From Nocardia vinacea NBRC 16497 (GTDB lineage Bacteria > Actinomycetota > Actinomycetes > Mycobacteriales > Mycobacteriaceae), in NCBI RefSeq assembly GCF_000308835.1, contig NZ_BAGN01000015.1:50442-114441 (forward strand): DNA of 64,000 bases, in the 5' to 3' direction. A program made the translations under genes and the position numbers. Below, one piece after another: positions 52,218 through 61,664 of the stretch (position 1 is its first letter; every line of letters begins with the position of its first letter). Below the pieces are notes generated by a model. That model searched no databases, was not told the origin of the DNA, and saw only the letters and a list, made by a program, of their open reading frames with translations.

Positions 52218-53582
52218 ATGACCGCTGTAGTTGAGCAGAGCTGTGTTTACCCACCCCGTCGGCTCCGCCGACTGCCGTCCCCCGATGCCGCCCTCGCCCG
52301 GGTTTCCGGCGACGACCTCCAGGTGCCGCTCGTACAGGGCGGAACGACCACCTACGCGAACTTCGACTACGCCGCTAGCGCACCGGCATTGGCGCAGGTC
52401 ACCGACCGCGTGCAGCAGCTGCTGCCGTTCTACGCGAGTGTGCACCGCGGTGCCGGTTACGCCTCGCGGATCTCCACCGAGTGCTACGAGGCCGCGCGCG
52501 GTTCGGTCACCCGCTTCCTCGACGCCGCCGACGACCAGGTCGTGGTGTTCACCCGCAACACCACCGATTCGCTGAATCTGCTCGCCGCCTGTGTGCCCGG
52601 CGACACCGTGGTGCTGGATATCGAGCATCATGCGAACTTCCTGCCCTGGACCCGGCACGGTCGGCGCGTCGTCGAGGCCGCGGCGACCGTCGAGGAGACG
52701 ATCCGCCAGCTGATCGCCGAATTGTGCAGTAAGCCAGCGGCATTGCTCGCGGTCACCGGCGCGTCGAATGTGACCGGTGAGGTGCTGCCACTCGAGCGCC
52801 TGGCCACCATCGCGCACCAGTGCGGTGCGCGCATCCTGGTCGATGCCGCGCAACTGGCACCGCATCGTCGCATCAGCCTGCGCGGCACCGGAATCGACTA
52901 CCTCGCCTTTTCCGGACACAAGCTCTACGCGCCGTTCGGCGCGGGAGTGCTTGTCGGACGCCGGGATTGGCTCGATGCCGCCGAACCGTATCTGGCGGGC
53001 GGCGGGGCGGTCCGCGAGGTCACCACTACCGGCGCGGAATGGGCATCGGCGCCGCAGCGTCACGAGGCCGGTTCCCCGAATGTCCTGGGTGCGGCTGCGC
53101 TCGCCGCCGCATGTGACGCGCTGTGCGCGATCGATCCGAAGATCCTTGCCGCGCATGAGCAGCGGCTCGCCGATCGCCTGCGCGCCGGGCTGTCCGCGAT
53201 TCCGGGTGTCAACCTGCTGCGCATCTGGGACGACAGCCCCGACACCGTCGGCATTGTCGCCTTCACACTGGACGGATTCATCCCGGGACACGTCGCGGCC
53301 TACCTCTCCGCCGAACACGGCATCGGCATTCGCGACGGCCGCTTCTGTGCTCATCCGCTGCTCGAGCGGCTCGGCCTGGACGGTGCGCTGCGTGCCAGCA
53401 TCGGCCTCGGCACCAGCTCCGACGATGTGGATCGGCTGGTCGAGGCCATCGCCACCCTCGTCGAGAAGGGTGCGTCGTGGAATTACGCCAGCACCGACGG
53501 ACTTTGGAATCCGACACCCGAGACCCGTCCCTTCGCCCGCCCCGATTCCGCCGACGGTGCCGCGCCCTGCTCGATCGGCTGA
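52218..53582 (+). CDS. Class V aminotransferase / cysteine-desulfurase-like PLP enzyme, SAM-IV controlled
   Basis: A 454-residue PLP enzyme. ANFDYAASAP start block, HHANFLPW (PLP-stacking His), VTGASNVTGE, VDAAQLAPHRR, Schiff-base Lys in AFSGHKLYAPFGAGVL, and a Cys in GRFCAHPLLERL where SufS-type enzymes have the persulfide Cys. The riboswitch upstream links it to methionine/cysteine sulfur supply, perhaps as a sulfur-recycling desulfurase or lyase. ATG 52218 is chosen over 52206. The N-terminal ~40 residues are an extension. Confidence 0.85.
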   Translation: MTAVVEQSCVYPPRRLRRLPSPDAALARVSGDDLQVPLVQGGTTTYANFDYAASAPALAQVTDRVQQLLPFYASVHRGAGYASRISTECYEAARGSVTRFLDAADDQVVVFTRNTTDSLNLLAACVPGDTVVLDIEHHANFLPWTRHGRRVVEAAATVEETIRQLIAELCSKPAALLAVTGASNVTGEVLPLERLATIAHQCGARILVDAAQLAPHRRISLRGTGIDYLAFSGHKLYAPFGAGVLVGRRDWLDAAEPYLAGGGAVREVTTTGAEWASAPQRHEAGSPNVLGAAALAAACDALCAIDPKILAAHEQRLADRLRAGLSAIPGVNLLRIWDDSPDTVGIVAFTLDGFIPGHVAAYLSAEHGIGIRDGRFCAHPLLERLGLDGALRASIGLGTSSDDVDRLVEAIATLVEKGASWNYASTDGLWNPTPETRPFARPDSADGAAPCSIG

Positions 53583-53781
53583 TCGTCGCGTCGAGCTGGT
53601 GAGTCCACCCGAGCCGACCGCTGATCCAGCACCGAGGGAACCCGGCCAAGACGAGCTGATCCCGGACTCGACCACGCCCTCATCGCTGGATATGGGCGCG
53701 GACACCTGCCAGATCGAGGTGCGCGCCGGCTCATCGCTCGATCTATAGCGTTGCCGCGCAGGTGAATCCGCCCGGCCGAGT

Positions 53782-54333
53782 TCAGTCTTCGAGCGAGGTC
53801 GGGCGGTAATAGCGGCCGCGGTAGTAGAGCAGCGGAGCGGCGCTGGGCTGTTCGTCGGTGTTGTCGTGGACCCGGGTGACCAGGCCGACGACGAGGGTGT
53901 GGTCGCCGATGGGAATCAACTGCTGGATGGTGGCGCGGATCCAGATGGGCGTGCCGTGCAGCACGGGCTCGCCGGTGTCCAGGGTGGTCCACAGGGAGCG
54001 GTCACTGAAGCGTTGATCGGCGGTGCGGGCGAAACGCTTGGCGAGATCGTGCTGGTGTTCGCCGAGGAAATGGACCACCACCGAGTCGGCCGCCTGCAAT
54101 GCCTTCAGGCTCGACGAGGTGTGGGCGATATTGAACGAGACCAGCGGGGGCTCCAGGGACAGCGATGCGAAGGAGGTCGCGGTGAAGCCGACCGGGCCGT
54201 TCGCGGAGCCGAGGGTGACGACGGTGACGCCCGCCGGATAGTGCCGCATGGAGGCGCGGTACAGCTCGGCGGTGATACCGCTCAGATCATCGGGAATCTG
54301 GATGTCCGTGGCGGGGGGTTGAGCATCGGTCAC
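53782..54333 (-). CDS. Flavin reductase-like FMN-binding protein
   Basis: A 183-residue protein of the flavin_reduct family: [40 protein letters not shown] is the conserved FMN-binding region, later [15 protein letters not shown] and [13 protein letters not shown]. It supplies reduced flavin to a monooxygenase or acts alone; none is adjacent. ~200 bases between it and the PLP enzyme show no clear gene. Confidence 0.9.
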   Translation of the reverse strand: MTDAQPPATDIQIPDDLSGITAELYRASMRHYPAGVTVVTLGSANGPVGFTATSFASLSLEPPLVSFNIAHTSSSLKALQAADSVVVHFLGEHQHDLAKRFARTADQRFSDRSLWTTLDTGEPVLHGTPIWIRATIQQLIPIGDHTLVVGLVTRVHDNTDEQPSAAPLLYYRGRYYRPTSLED

Positions 54334-54366
54334 ATGACGAAACTACGCCGCACGCTTGTGCAGCGT

Positions 54367-54840
54367 TCAGTCCACGTCGATCGGAAGCCCGGCCGTGATG
54401 CGCACCAGTTCGCGAAACGAGGTGCGGAACACGGTGTTCGGATGGCCGCCCGCGGCCCAGACTTCCCGGTGCGTGGACAGCACGTTATCCACCCACGTCG
54501 GCAGGTTGGTGGGATGGCCGACCGGCGCGATGCCGCCGATGGGCTGACCGGTTACCTCCTGCACCATCGCGGCGGGAGCGCGGGTGAGCTTGCCTTCCAG
54601 CCGTTCGCCGGTGCGTCCGAGATCGACCTGGTGTGCGCCGGAAACCAGCAGCAGCACCGGATCGTCATCCAGGAGGAACACCAGTGATTTCGTGATGGCG
54701 CCCACATCGACGCCGAGTGCCCGTGCGGCATCGGCGGCGGTGGGCGTGGGAGCGGGCTGAGTGACGATGACACCATGGTGGCCGCGCGCGATCAGGGTAT
54801 CTGCGACCCGGCATGCGACTGGTGGAAGCGACCTGCGCAT
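54367..54840 (-). CDS. YbaK/EbsC-type aminoacyl-tRNA deacylase-like protein
   Basis: A 157-residue protein with ALGVDVGAITKSLVFLLDDDPVLLLVSGAHQVD, the family's K-S-L-x-F pattern, IGGIAPVGHP and a C-terminal VFRTSFRELVRIT. It hydrolyses mischarged tRNAs (YbaK/ProX type). ATG 54840 has no Shine-Dalgarno, but tactct lies seven bases before it, so the mRNA may be leaderless. It is divergent from the enoyl-CoA hydratase gene. Confidence 0.88.
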   Translation of the reverse strand: MRRSLPPVACRVADTLIARGHHGVIVTQPAPTPTAADAARALGVDVGAITKSLVFLLDDDPVLLLVSGAHQVDLGRTGERLEGKLTRAPAAMVQEVTGQPIGGIAPVGHPTNLPTWVDNVLSTHREVWAAGGHPNTVFRTSFRELVRITAGLPIDVD

Positions 54841-55002
54841 GGAACCAGAGTAGAGCGATTGCGGGCAGTGTGCGGGTCGAGTTCTGGTCAGTGGTCGAGA
54901 TGTTTCGACGGAGAACCAGTGCGTCGCACCAACTTTGCGCAGCATTTGCACGCGGCACGGACTGGTCGGCTGGCTTGCTCGCACCTGCTTTACGCTGGAC
55001 GA

Positions 55003-55824
55003 ATGACTGATTGGCAGGCTTTCACCGTTGAAACCAAGGACCACATCGCGCAGGTCACGCTGACCGGCCCCGGCAAGGGCAATGCCATGGGTCCGGATTT
55101 CTGGCGAGAACTGCCGGAGATTTTCCGCGGGCTGGACGCCGATCCCGAGGTTCGCGCCATTGTGCTCACCGGTTCCGGAAAGCATTTCTCCTACGGACTC
55201 GACCTGCCCGCCATGGCAGGCACGTTCGGTCCGCTGATGGCGGATAAGGCGCTGGCCGCGCCGCGTACCGACTTCCTCTACGAGGTGCGCCGCATGCAAG
55301 CCTCCGTGACGGCGGTGGCCGATTGCCGCAAGCCGGTTATCGCAGCGGTTTCCGGCTGGTGCATCGGCGGCGGGCTGGATCTGATCGCCGCCGCCGATAT
55401 CCGCTATGCGAGCGCGGACGCGAAGTTCAGCCTGCGCGAGGCGAAGGTCGCGATCGTCGCCGATATCGGATCGCTGCACCGGCTGCCGGGCATCATCGGT
55501 GAGGGCCATCTGCGCGAACTCGCCTACACCGGTAAGGACATCGACGCGGCGCGTGCCGAGAAGATCGGCCTGGTCAACGATGTATTCGCCGACCAGGAGG
55601 CGGTACTGGACGCGGCGCACGCCATCGCGCGCGAGATCGCCGCGAATCCGCCGCTGGTGGTGCAGGGCGCGAAGGATGTGCTCGAGCAGCGCACCAGGGA
55701 TCAGGTGGCCGCCGGGTTGCGCTATGTCTCCGCGTGGAACTCCGCATTCCTGCCGTCCGAGGATCTGACCGAGGCAATCCAGTCGGTGTTCGAGAAGCGA
55801 GCTCCGGAGTTCAAGGGCCGGTAA
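55003..55824 (+). CDS. Enoyl-CoA hydratase/isomerase family protein
   Basis: A 273-residue crotonase-fold enzyme. VRAIVLTGSGKHFSYGLDL (oxyanion loop; the FSYGLDL variant is typical of dienoyl-CoA isomerase-like members), VSGWCIGGGLDLIAAADIRYAS, KFSLREAKVAIVADIGSLHRLPGIIG with acidic residues for proton transfer. It probably isomerises or hydrates unsaturated acyl-CoA in beta-oxidation. ATG 55003 follows tacgct by six bases and lacks a Shine-Dalgarno: a possible leaderless message. Confidence 0.9.
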   Translation: MTDWQAFTVETKDHIAQVTLTGPGKGNAMGPDFWRELPEIFRGLDADPEVRAIVLTGSGKHFSYGLDLPAMAGTFGPLMADKALAAPRTDFLYEVRRMQASVTAVADCRKPVIAAVSGWCIGGGLDLIAAADIRYASADAKFSLREAKVAIVADIGSLHRLPGIIGEGHLRELAYTGKDIDAARAEKIGLVNDVFADQEAVLDAAHAIAREIAANPPLVVQGAKDVLEQRTRDQVAAGLRYVSAWNSAFLPSEDLTEAIQSVFEKRAPEFKGR

Positions 55825-55904
55825 AGGCCACATATTCGCTTGCCCTAGCCGTTGGCTCGCACACATACTTGTATCACGCAACTAATTGATTGACGCAAGT
55901 AAAG

Positions 55905-56420
55905 GTGAGTCGAGTGGATGAGGACGGGCTGTCGGTCGAGGCGATCGCGATTCAGCTCACCCGGCTGCAGCGAATGCGCGATCGGACCGCGGCGCAGCTG
56001 CGCAGCCGGGACGGCGTGGATCCTGCCGCCTTCGCGATTCTGTTCCGGCTGCTCTGTGACGGGCCGATGCGCTCGGGCGAACTCGCCGACGCGGTGCATT
56101 CGGATGCGTCGACGGTCAGTCGGCACATCGCCCATCTGGTCGAACGGAAGCTGGTCGAGCGGCAGGCCGATCGCAATGACGGCCGCGCCACCGTGTTGGT
56201 CGTCACCGAGCACGGTCGGGACGTCGCCGAGCGGATCCGCAGGCGTCGGCACGAAAACCTGACCCGGGTGATGGCGGCCTGGACGCCGCAGGACCGGGCC
56301 ACCTTCGCCGGGCTGCTGCGGAAGTTCGTCGACGACTACGAGCAGGCCAAGCCCGCCATGATCGCGGCCATCCGCCAGGACCAGAACCTGTACGACCTCG
56401 AGACGGAGAAAGATTCGTGA
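55905..56420 (+). CDS. MarR-family regulator
   Basis: A ~171-residue regulator: FAILFRLLCDGPMRSGELADAVHSDASTVSRHIAHLVERKLVERQ (HTH) and wing NDGRATVLVVTEHG. The start is uncertain: TTG 55890, GTG 55905 or GTG 55914. An inverted ACTTG...CAAGT pair flanks acgcaact/acgcaagt repeats at ~55866-55901, a likely autoregulatory site. It overlaps the following MFS gene (GTGA). Confidence 0.88.
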   Translation: MSRVDEDGLSVEAIAIQLTRLQRMRDRTAAQLRSRDGVDPAAFAILFRLLCDGPMRSGELADAVHSDASTVSRHIAHLVERKLVERQADRNDGRATVLVVTEHGRDVAERIRRRRHENLTRVMAAWTPQDRATFAGLLRKFVDDYEQAKPAMIAAIRQDQNLYDLETEKDS

Positions 56421-58219
56421 CCGCACCTGCCACCGTGGCGGAGCCCACAGGTTTCACCCACAGACAGATCCTGACCATCATGAGTGGTCTGCTGCTCGGC
56501 ATGCTGCTTGCCGCGCTGGACCAGACCATCGTGTCCACCGCGATCCGCACCATCGCCGACGATCTCGACGGCTATTCGATGCAGGCGTGGGCGACCACCG
56601 CCTACCTGATCACCGCGACACTCGCGACACCGCTGTACGGCAAGTTGTCCGATATGTTCGGCCGCAAGCCGTTCTTCATGGCGGCGATCTCGATCTTCGT
56701 GGTCGGTTCGCTGCTGTGCACGATGGCGCAGTCGATGTACGAGCTCGCGGCGTTCCGCGCATTCCAGGGACTCGGTGCGGGCGGCCTGATGTCGCTGGCG
56801 CTGACCATCCTCGGCGATATCGTCAGCCCGCGCGAACGCGCCAAGTACCAGGGCTACTTCCTCGCGGTCTTCGGCACCTCCAGCGTGATCGGCCCGGTGC
56901 TCGGTGGTGTGCTCGCCGGACAGGACAGCATCCTCGGAATCAGCGGCTGGCGCTGGGTCTTCCTCGTCAACGTGCCGATCGGCCTGATCGCGCTCGGCGT
57001 CGTCTCCAGGGTGCTCAAGCTGCCGAAGCGGCCGCATTCCACCGACCGGGTCGATTGGTGGGGTGTGCTCGTGCTCGCGGTCGGACTGGTGCCGCTGCTC
57101 ATTGTCGCCGAGCAGGGCCGCGAATGGGGTTGGGGCAGTGGACGATCCATCCTCTGCTATGTGATCGGTGTGCTCGGTGTCATCGGGTTCGTGCTGGTCG
57201 AGAAGACAATGAAGGATAAGGCGCTGATTCCGCTGCGGATGTTCGCCAATAAGACCTTCGCGCTCGGCGTGGTGATCTCGGTCGTGGTGGGCTCGGCGAT
57301 GTTCGGCGGTATTTCGCTGCTGCCGCAGTATCTGCAGGTGGTGCGCGGATCGAGTCCAACGTTGGCGGGTCTGCAGATGTTGCCGATGGTGCTCGGGATG
57401 ATGACCGGCTCGATCGTATCCGGCCAGCTGATCTCGCGTACCGGTCGTTACCGGATCTTCCCGCTCATCGGCGCGACCATGTTGACGCTGGGCCTGTTCC
57501 TGCTGCACTTCGTGAATGCCGACAGCCCACTGTGGCTCGCGATGATCTTCATGGCAGCCACCGGATTCGGGCTCGGCAATCTCATGCAGCCGCTCACCAT
57601 CGCGGTGCAGAATGCGTTGCCGCCCAAGGATATGGGCGTCTCCACCGCCGCGGCCACCTTCTTCCGGCAGATCGGCGGCACGATGGGCGTCGCGGTATTC
57701 CTGTCGATTCTCTTCGCGCAGCTGACGCCGAACATCTCCACCGAGATGAAGTCCGCGGCCACCGATCCGGCATTCCAGCACGCCGTGGTCGAGGCCGCGC
57801 AGAGCAGCAATCCCGCTGATGCCGCACTAGCGAAAGGTCTACTCGCGCAGGATACTTCGGCAGCCGCCGGGGTGCTGAAGGACAGTTCGATCGTGCAGCA
57901 GCTCAGCCCGGAACTGGCGCGCCCGTTCAAGGTCGGTTTCGCGGAATCGATGTCGACGGTATTCCTGTCGGTGACCGGTATGGCCCTGCTCGGGCTGATC
58001 CTGGTGCTGTTCTGGAAGGAAGTGCCGCTGCGAACCGTCGGCGGAATCGAGGCGGCCAAGGGTGAGGCGACGGCCAATGGATCCGATGCTCTCGAGCGCA
58101 CCGGATTGTCGACCACGGGCCGGGAAACCTCGAATCCGTCCGCGGAGACGGTGGATGCCGTGGTGAGTTCAACGAACGGTGTCAAACCGCAGACAACGGG
58201 TGCCGCTGGTTCGGCGTGA
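56417..58219 (+). CDS. DHA2-type MFS drug exporter
   Basis: A 600-residue transporter with ~14 helices: LLAALDQTIVSTAIRTIADDL, YGKLSDMFGRKPFF (motif A), FRAFQGLGAGGLMSLALTIL and TSSVIGPVLGGVLAG (motif C). The C-terminal ~80 residues are a cytoplasmic Ser/Thr/Ala-rich tail. The start GTG overlaps the MarR stop by four bases, so both are one transcript. A terminator hairpin follows. Confidence 0.92.
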   Translation: MTAPATVAEPTGFTHRQILTIMSGLLLGMLLAALDQTIVSTAIRTIADDLDGYSMQAWATTAYLITATLATPLYGKLSDMFGRKPFFMAAISIFVVGSLLCTMAQSMYELAAFRAFQGLGAGGLMSLALTILGDIVSPRERAKYQGYFLAVFGTSSVIGPVLGGVLAGQDSILGISGWRWVFLVNVPIGLIALGVVSRVLKLPKRPHSTDRVDWWGVLVLAVGLVPLLIVAEQGREWGWGSGRSILCYVIGVLGVIGFVLVEKTMKDKALIPLRMFANKTFALGVVISVVVGSAMFGGISLLPQYLQVVRGSSPTLAGLQMLPMVLGMMTGSIVSGQLISRTGRYRIFPLIGATMLTLGLFLLHFVNADSPLWLAMIFMAATGFGLGNLMQPLTIAVQNALPPKDMGVSTAAATFFRQIGGTMGVAVFLSILFAQLTPNISTEMKSAATDPAFQHAVVEAAQSSNPADAALAKGLLAQDTSAAAGVLKDSSIVQQLSPELARPFKVGFAESMSTVFLSVTGMALLGLILVLFWKEVPLRTVGGIEAAKGEATANGSDALERTGLSTTGRETSNPSAETVDAVVSSTNGVKPQTTGAAGSA

Positions 58220-58234
58220 ATCCATCGGATGTGC

Positions 58235-58266
58235 CCGCGCCCGGTGCCCGTAGGTGCCGGGCGCGG
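58235..58266. terminator. Hairpin terminator after the MFS gene
   Basis: CCGCGCCCGG pairs perfectly with CCGGGCGCGG across a 12-base loop, 16 bases after the MFS stop codon. Confidence 0.8.
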
Positions 58267-58356
58267 ACGCCGGGGTACTGACCTATTTCTCGCCGAGAGC
58301 GGAAGCGAATTCTCGCCGTACCGCGAATTCTATCGCCGTCGGGGCATATTCGAAGG

Positions 58357-58905
58357 CTAATTCTTCAACGCCCGAATCATATGCACGAGCGTCTCCGCGC
58401 CTGCTTGTATCGTTTGCTCGTCTCGGCCCAATAGTTCGAACTCGCCTCGCCAGCCGTCAATAGTTGCAGACAGCAGGGCGTATTGCGTCGGGGCGGTTGT
58501 AAACGGGGGTAAAGCCTGCTGTGTCTGCGGGGTATCCGTTACAGAAACATCGTCAACCATCAAGGTGCGTGGAGTTCCGGCTCCGGCAGTAGCAGACGGA
58601 GTGACCGCAGGAGGAGCGTCGAGGAATATATATCCGAGATAATCCGAGTCATCCGCAGTATGGTAATCACACCCATTTCCGGTACCGATTTTCTCGGTCA
58701 GTGGCTTTGTTGCAATGACGCCCACGCGAAGGCTTTCGGCATGAAACTTCGTGGCATAGAACTGCTTCGGGAAGTCGCATAATTCCTGGAGCGTGTGATT
58801 ACTTCTTTTAATCTCGCTGGGACTGTCGGTATGAGATTTCGGCAGCAGCCCGCAGCTCGGAAGAATAAGTGCAAGCAGTACCAAAGGTATGGATCTCAGG
58901 TTCAT
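58357..58905 (-). CDS. DUF3558-like lipoprotein
   Basis: A 182-residue secreted lipoprotein. ATG 58905 gives MNLRSIPLVLLALILPSCGLL, a type II signal peptide with lipobox LPSC. The mature part has three further Cys-free beta segments, with LCDFPKQFY and GNGCDYH giving the pair of cysteines usual in DUF3558. It overlaps the upstream gene stop (ATGA) and is the last gene of a four-gene unit of type VII-like proteins. Confidence 0.8.
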   Translation of the reverse strand: MNLRSIPLVLLALILPSCGLLPKSHTDSPSEIKRSNHTLQELCDFPKQFYATKFHAESLRVGVIATKPLTEKIGTGNGCDYHTADDSDYLGYIFLDAPPAVTPSATAGAGTPRTLMVDDVSVTDTPQTQQALPPFTTAPTQYALLSATIDGWRGEFELLGRDEQTIQAGAETLVHMIRALKN

Positions 58906-59756
58906 TCTGCCGCCGTCCACGCTGGAGTCGGATCATTGGTATCCAATTCGGTCGAGGCGCTTTGCGGCCAATGATCGTTATAGATCCCTTTCGGGTTGCT
59001 TATAGAGAACTTTATCTTGTTGATACTTTCCACTTCGGCCCGGAGAGCAGTCGTTAGGGTCTTCATGAACGTCACTACATTGTCGGTTGCAACTTTAAGT
59101 AGATCGATCGCATCCGAAATTCCCCACGGCGTTTCGAAGAAGCTGGCTATCTTGGTCAAAGCTGCCGCGAAAGAAGCCAGGAAACCGGCCAATTGTCCGG
59201 CCACATCGGTGTAGTACTGCCACGCCGCGTTGGATACCGAAACGAGGCTTGTGTTCAAGGTGTCACAGATAGTCTTTACCGAGTCCATCGCGGTGTCTTG
59301 GAGCAGCCGCTTGTTGAGGTACCGATCAGCGGCAGTTCCTTTCCAATAGCCGGTCAGGTTGCCGCTGTTCACCTCGTCGTTCTGCGCCTCTCCGATCTTG
59401 GACTTGAGTTGTAACCAGTCTCCGCTGGTTTGCAGAAAGGCGATAGGTGCTTTTGTGGCTTCGATGGCATCGGAGAGGTCTTGGAGAAGATCCCGGATCT
59501 TCTTCTTGATCTCTTCCTTATTATCGCTCATATAACCAGAGAAGTCATCCTTGGTAATTGCACCGTAAGCTCCGCCAATCGCTGCTCCGACGCCCGGAAT
59601 AGGGATGATTGCGTTACCCTCACTTGCTGCGGCGGCTATCGCGGCCGTGTTGAACGCATTATCGACCTTGTCGGGTTGATTCTTGACTTCCTCGACTTTA
59701 TCCGAGAATGTCTGCAGCGCGTCGTTGATGTCCTTCAGGGTCTTGTCGGCCCCCAT
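58902..59756 (-). CDS. WXG/LXG-like protein, probable type VII secretion substrate
   Basis: A 284-residue protein: two helical hairpin-like segments around a Gly/Ala hydrophobic piece (GNAIIPIPGVGAAIGGAYGAI). A WxG-type turn is seen in LTGYWKGTAADRYL near residue 138, followed by a second helical region (WQYYTDVAGQLAGFLASFAAAL). This is the build of ESX substrates with a fused tail. It begins one base into the preceding stop. No ESX core genes (EccC etc.) are in the window. Confidence 0.68.
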   Translation of the reverse strand: MGADKTLKDINDALQTFSDKVEEVKNQPDKVDNAFNTAAIAAAASEGNAIIPIPGVGAAIGGAYGAITKDDFSGYMSDNKEEIKKKIRDLLQDLSDAIEATKAPIAFLQTSGDWLQLKSKIGEAQNDEVNSGNLTGYWKGTAADRYLNKRLLQDTAMDSVKTICDTLNTSLVSVSNAAWQYYTDVAGQLAGFLASFAAALTKIASFFETPWGISDAIDLLKVATDNVVTFMKTLTTALRAEVESINKIKFSISNPKGIYNDHWPQSASTELDTNDPTPAWTAAE

Positions 59757-60070
59757 TATTGTCCTCCGTCGAGCTTGATCAATGTGCCTGCGAACCTACT
59801 GTCTTGCTCGTAGTAGACATTGGCAACATGCATTAGGACGGAACCGATCGAGTGCGCCTCATTACTTCCCTCTGTAAGTCGATCGAACATATATTTTGCA
59901 GCTTCAACCTGCGCGTCCCAGACATCTTGAAATATCGACCATTTGATTTCTTTGTGGCCATTTTTGATAGTATCTGCCTGTGCTGCGGCCTGACTGAGTG
60001 CTGTGCTTGCATCTCGCCATGCATTTGCCGCAGATCGTAAATGATCCAGGTCCACCTGGAAATTGGTCAT
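59756..60070 (-). CDS. EspC/WXG100-like helical protein
   Basis: A 104-residue all-helical protein: VDLDHLRSAANAWRDASTALSQAA, a type VII-substrate-type start, WDAQVEAAKYMFDRLTEG and a C-terminal FAGTLIKLDGGQ. It resembles ESX-1 secretion-associated EspC-like and 'type VII secretion target' proteins. It overlaps both neighbours by one base (TGATG/ATGA junctions). It probably forms a helical pair with the downstream WXG/LXG-like protein. Confidence 0.68.
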   Translation of the reverse strand: MTNFQVDLDHLRSAANAWRDASTALSQAAAQADTIKNGHKEIKWSIFQDVWDAQVEAAKYMFDRLTEGSNEAHSIGSVLMHVANVYYEQDSRFAGTLIKLDGGQ

Positions 60071-60642
60071 CAGAGGTTCCCTGTCAGATATTTCTTGTAT
60101 GCTCGAAGTTCATTTTCGAGATCTTCGTCGTCACGATCAGCCCAAGATCCACTTTCGTGGAAGCGTGGCCGTTGTTGACGGATTTGGTTTGCGCACTCGA
60201 CGATGTCGTACGCAATATAAGATGGCTGCGTAGACGCCGCCCATCTGGCATCAATCGAAATGCTGAGAACACGAGAAAGATTCGCAGTCACGGTGACGGA
60301 AGGTATTCCGAAACTAGTTGTCGCTGCGGTTCCGATAAACTCCGCGTGCCCTCGAGTGGCCCGTTCGATCGTCTCAAATTCTGTCAGCGATTGCGTATCG
60401 AGCAACGTGATGATCTCGGCGCGACGGGAGGGGCGGGCACTAAGCGCGCTGAAGTTTCCTGTAGCAATGATGGCAGCATCGCGTATCCACAGCGCTTTGT
60501 AGTAGCCGGTCATAGCGGCAGTCGAGAAGTCGCGTGCATCCAAGTGGCTGTGCAAGTTTCGGTTCACGTCGACCTGGGCAGGTAGGCGGCCGTCGTCGAG
60601 TGTCATCTCGAATAGCCCCACCCCGATCAAAGAGGTAGTCAT
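60070..60642 (-). CDS. Hypothetical protein, first gene of the type VII-like operon
   Basis: A 190-residue protein with a beta-rich centre (GIPSVTVTANLSRVLSISIDARW) that recalls the fold of YbaB/EbfC-like or Esp-type partner proteins often encoded first in such units, though I cannot assign it. ATG 60642 or 60606. It precedes the EspC-like gene with a TGATG junction, implying coupled translation. Confidence 0.6.
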   Translation of the reverse strand: MTTSLIGVGLFEMTLDDGRLPAQVDVNRNLHSHLDARDFSTAAMTGYYKALWIRDAAIIATGNFSALSARPSRRAEIITLLDTQSLTEFETIERATRGHAEFIGTAATTSFGIPSVTVTANLSRVLSISIDARWAASTQPSYIAYDIVECANQIRQQRPRFHESGSWADRDDEDLENELRAYKKYLTGNL

Positions 60643-61448
60643 GTGTTATTCACTCCCCTTGCTATCCAATCTCTCGTTCAGTCGAGCGCTGCTCCCGAGT
60701 CCGGTTGGCAGCGTGAACGACCTCGGTACCTGACTTCGCCAGCGCCGGTGGTGATCCCGCACTGCGAGGGAATGACAGACGCGGACGCATCGTTATCAGT
60801 CCGGCGCGTGTCGGCCAACTGTTCCCCCTCATTTGATCTTCGACACCGATCCTATCGAGGAATCAACAGGTTAGTGCGGCGTCCAGGTCACTCCTGCTGT
60901 ATCGAGCCTGGGGCTTGGGAATTCCGTCGAACGCAGTCGAATTATGGTCGCCCACGGTGTGTTCGACCGCCATATCACCACGGCCGGCGACCGGCCTGAG
61001 CTATCTCGACGCGCCAATAGGCGGACCGATCGGCAGCGAGACTGGGTCTGTCCGGTTCTTGCGTCCCCGGTTGATGTCGACCCGCCTGAACCCTTACATG
61101 CTGACGGGTGCACATGACCGGCGGTGAACGCAATGATCTCGGAGTTGCGGGAGCCCGAGCAGCGGGGGCAGTGGCGGGCATCGAGGGCGGGCCGGGGCAG
61201 ATGGTTGTTTCGCCGAAGGCGGAGCGGGGGCGTAGGAAGACGCGGTCGAGTTGGTCGACGGGGCCGAGGTCGTGGGCGCGGCGGACGTGGCGGCCGCGGT
61301 CGGCGGTGGTGGCGCTTCAGCTCATCGAAGTCGGCGATCTCGGTGCGATAGTCCAGTGGATAGGGCATGCGGGCCGGTTCCGAGCGAACCCGTCCGAAGC
61401 GAATCGCGCCCGGCCCCGGCCGTCGTCAGGGCTGGGCGCGACTCCGTT
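60643..61448. other. Intergenic region, probably with gene debris
   Basis: About 800 bases. On the minus strand near 61368, MPYPLDYRTEIADFDELKRH looks like the start of a real gene, but the frame then becomes an Arg/Pro run and no frame continues convincingly. I see no other gene. The left end should hold the promoter of the type VII-like operon. Confidence 0.45.
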
Positions 61449-61664
61449 TCAAGGTTCCAGATAGAGGCGTTCGTCGGGCAGTCTGGGTAGTCCGGTGGCG
61501 TCGCCGGGGATGACCTGTACCGCGCCGAGGTAGTGGCGGGCCTGGTGCTCGAGTACGAAGATCAACGCGGCGGTGACACAGGCGGCGAAGTCGAACCGCG
61601 CGCCGTGCAGGAAAACGCTGAGGTGTACGTCGGACTCGCCCGGTCGTGGCGACCCTGCTGTCAT
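61449..61664 (-). CDS. Small hypothetical protein of the DUF397-linked operon
   Basis: A 71-residue protein (VHLSVFLHGARFDFAACVTAALIFVLEHQARHYLGAVQVIPGDATGLPRL). It overlaps the upstream gene by four bases. Hydrophobic centre, no recognised domain. Confidence 0.6.
   Translation of the reverse strand: MTAGSPRPGESDVHLSVFLHGARFDFAACVTAALIFVLEHQARHYLGAVQVIPGDATGLPRLPDERLYLEP

Noticed and set aside
60871..61368. Minus-strand frame of 165 codons.
   Set aside because: After about 20 plausible residues it becomes an Arg/Pro run without family character; described as possible debris.
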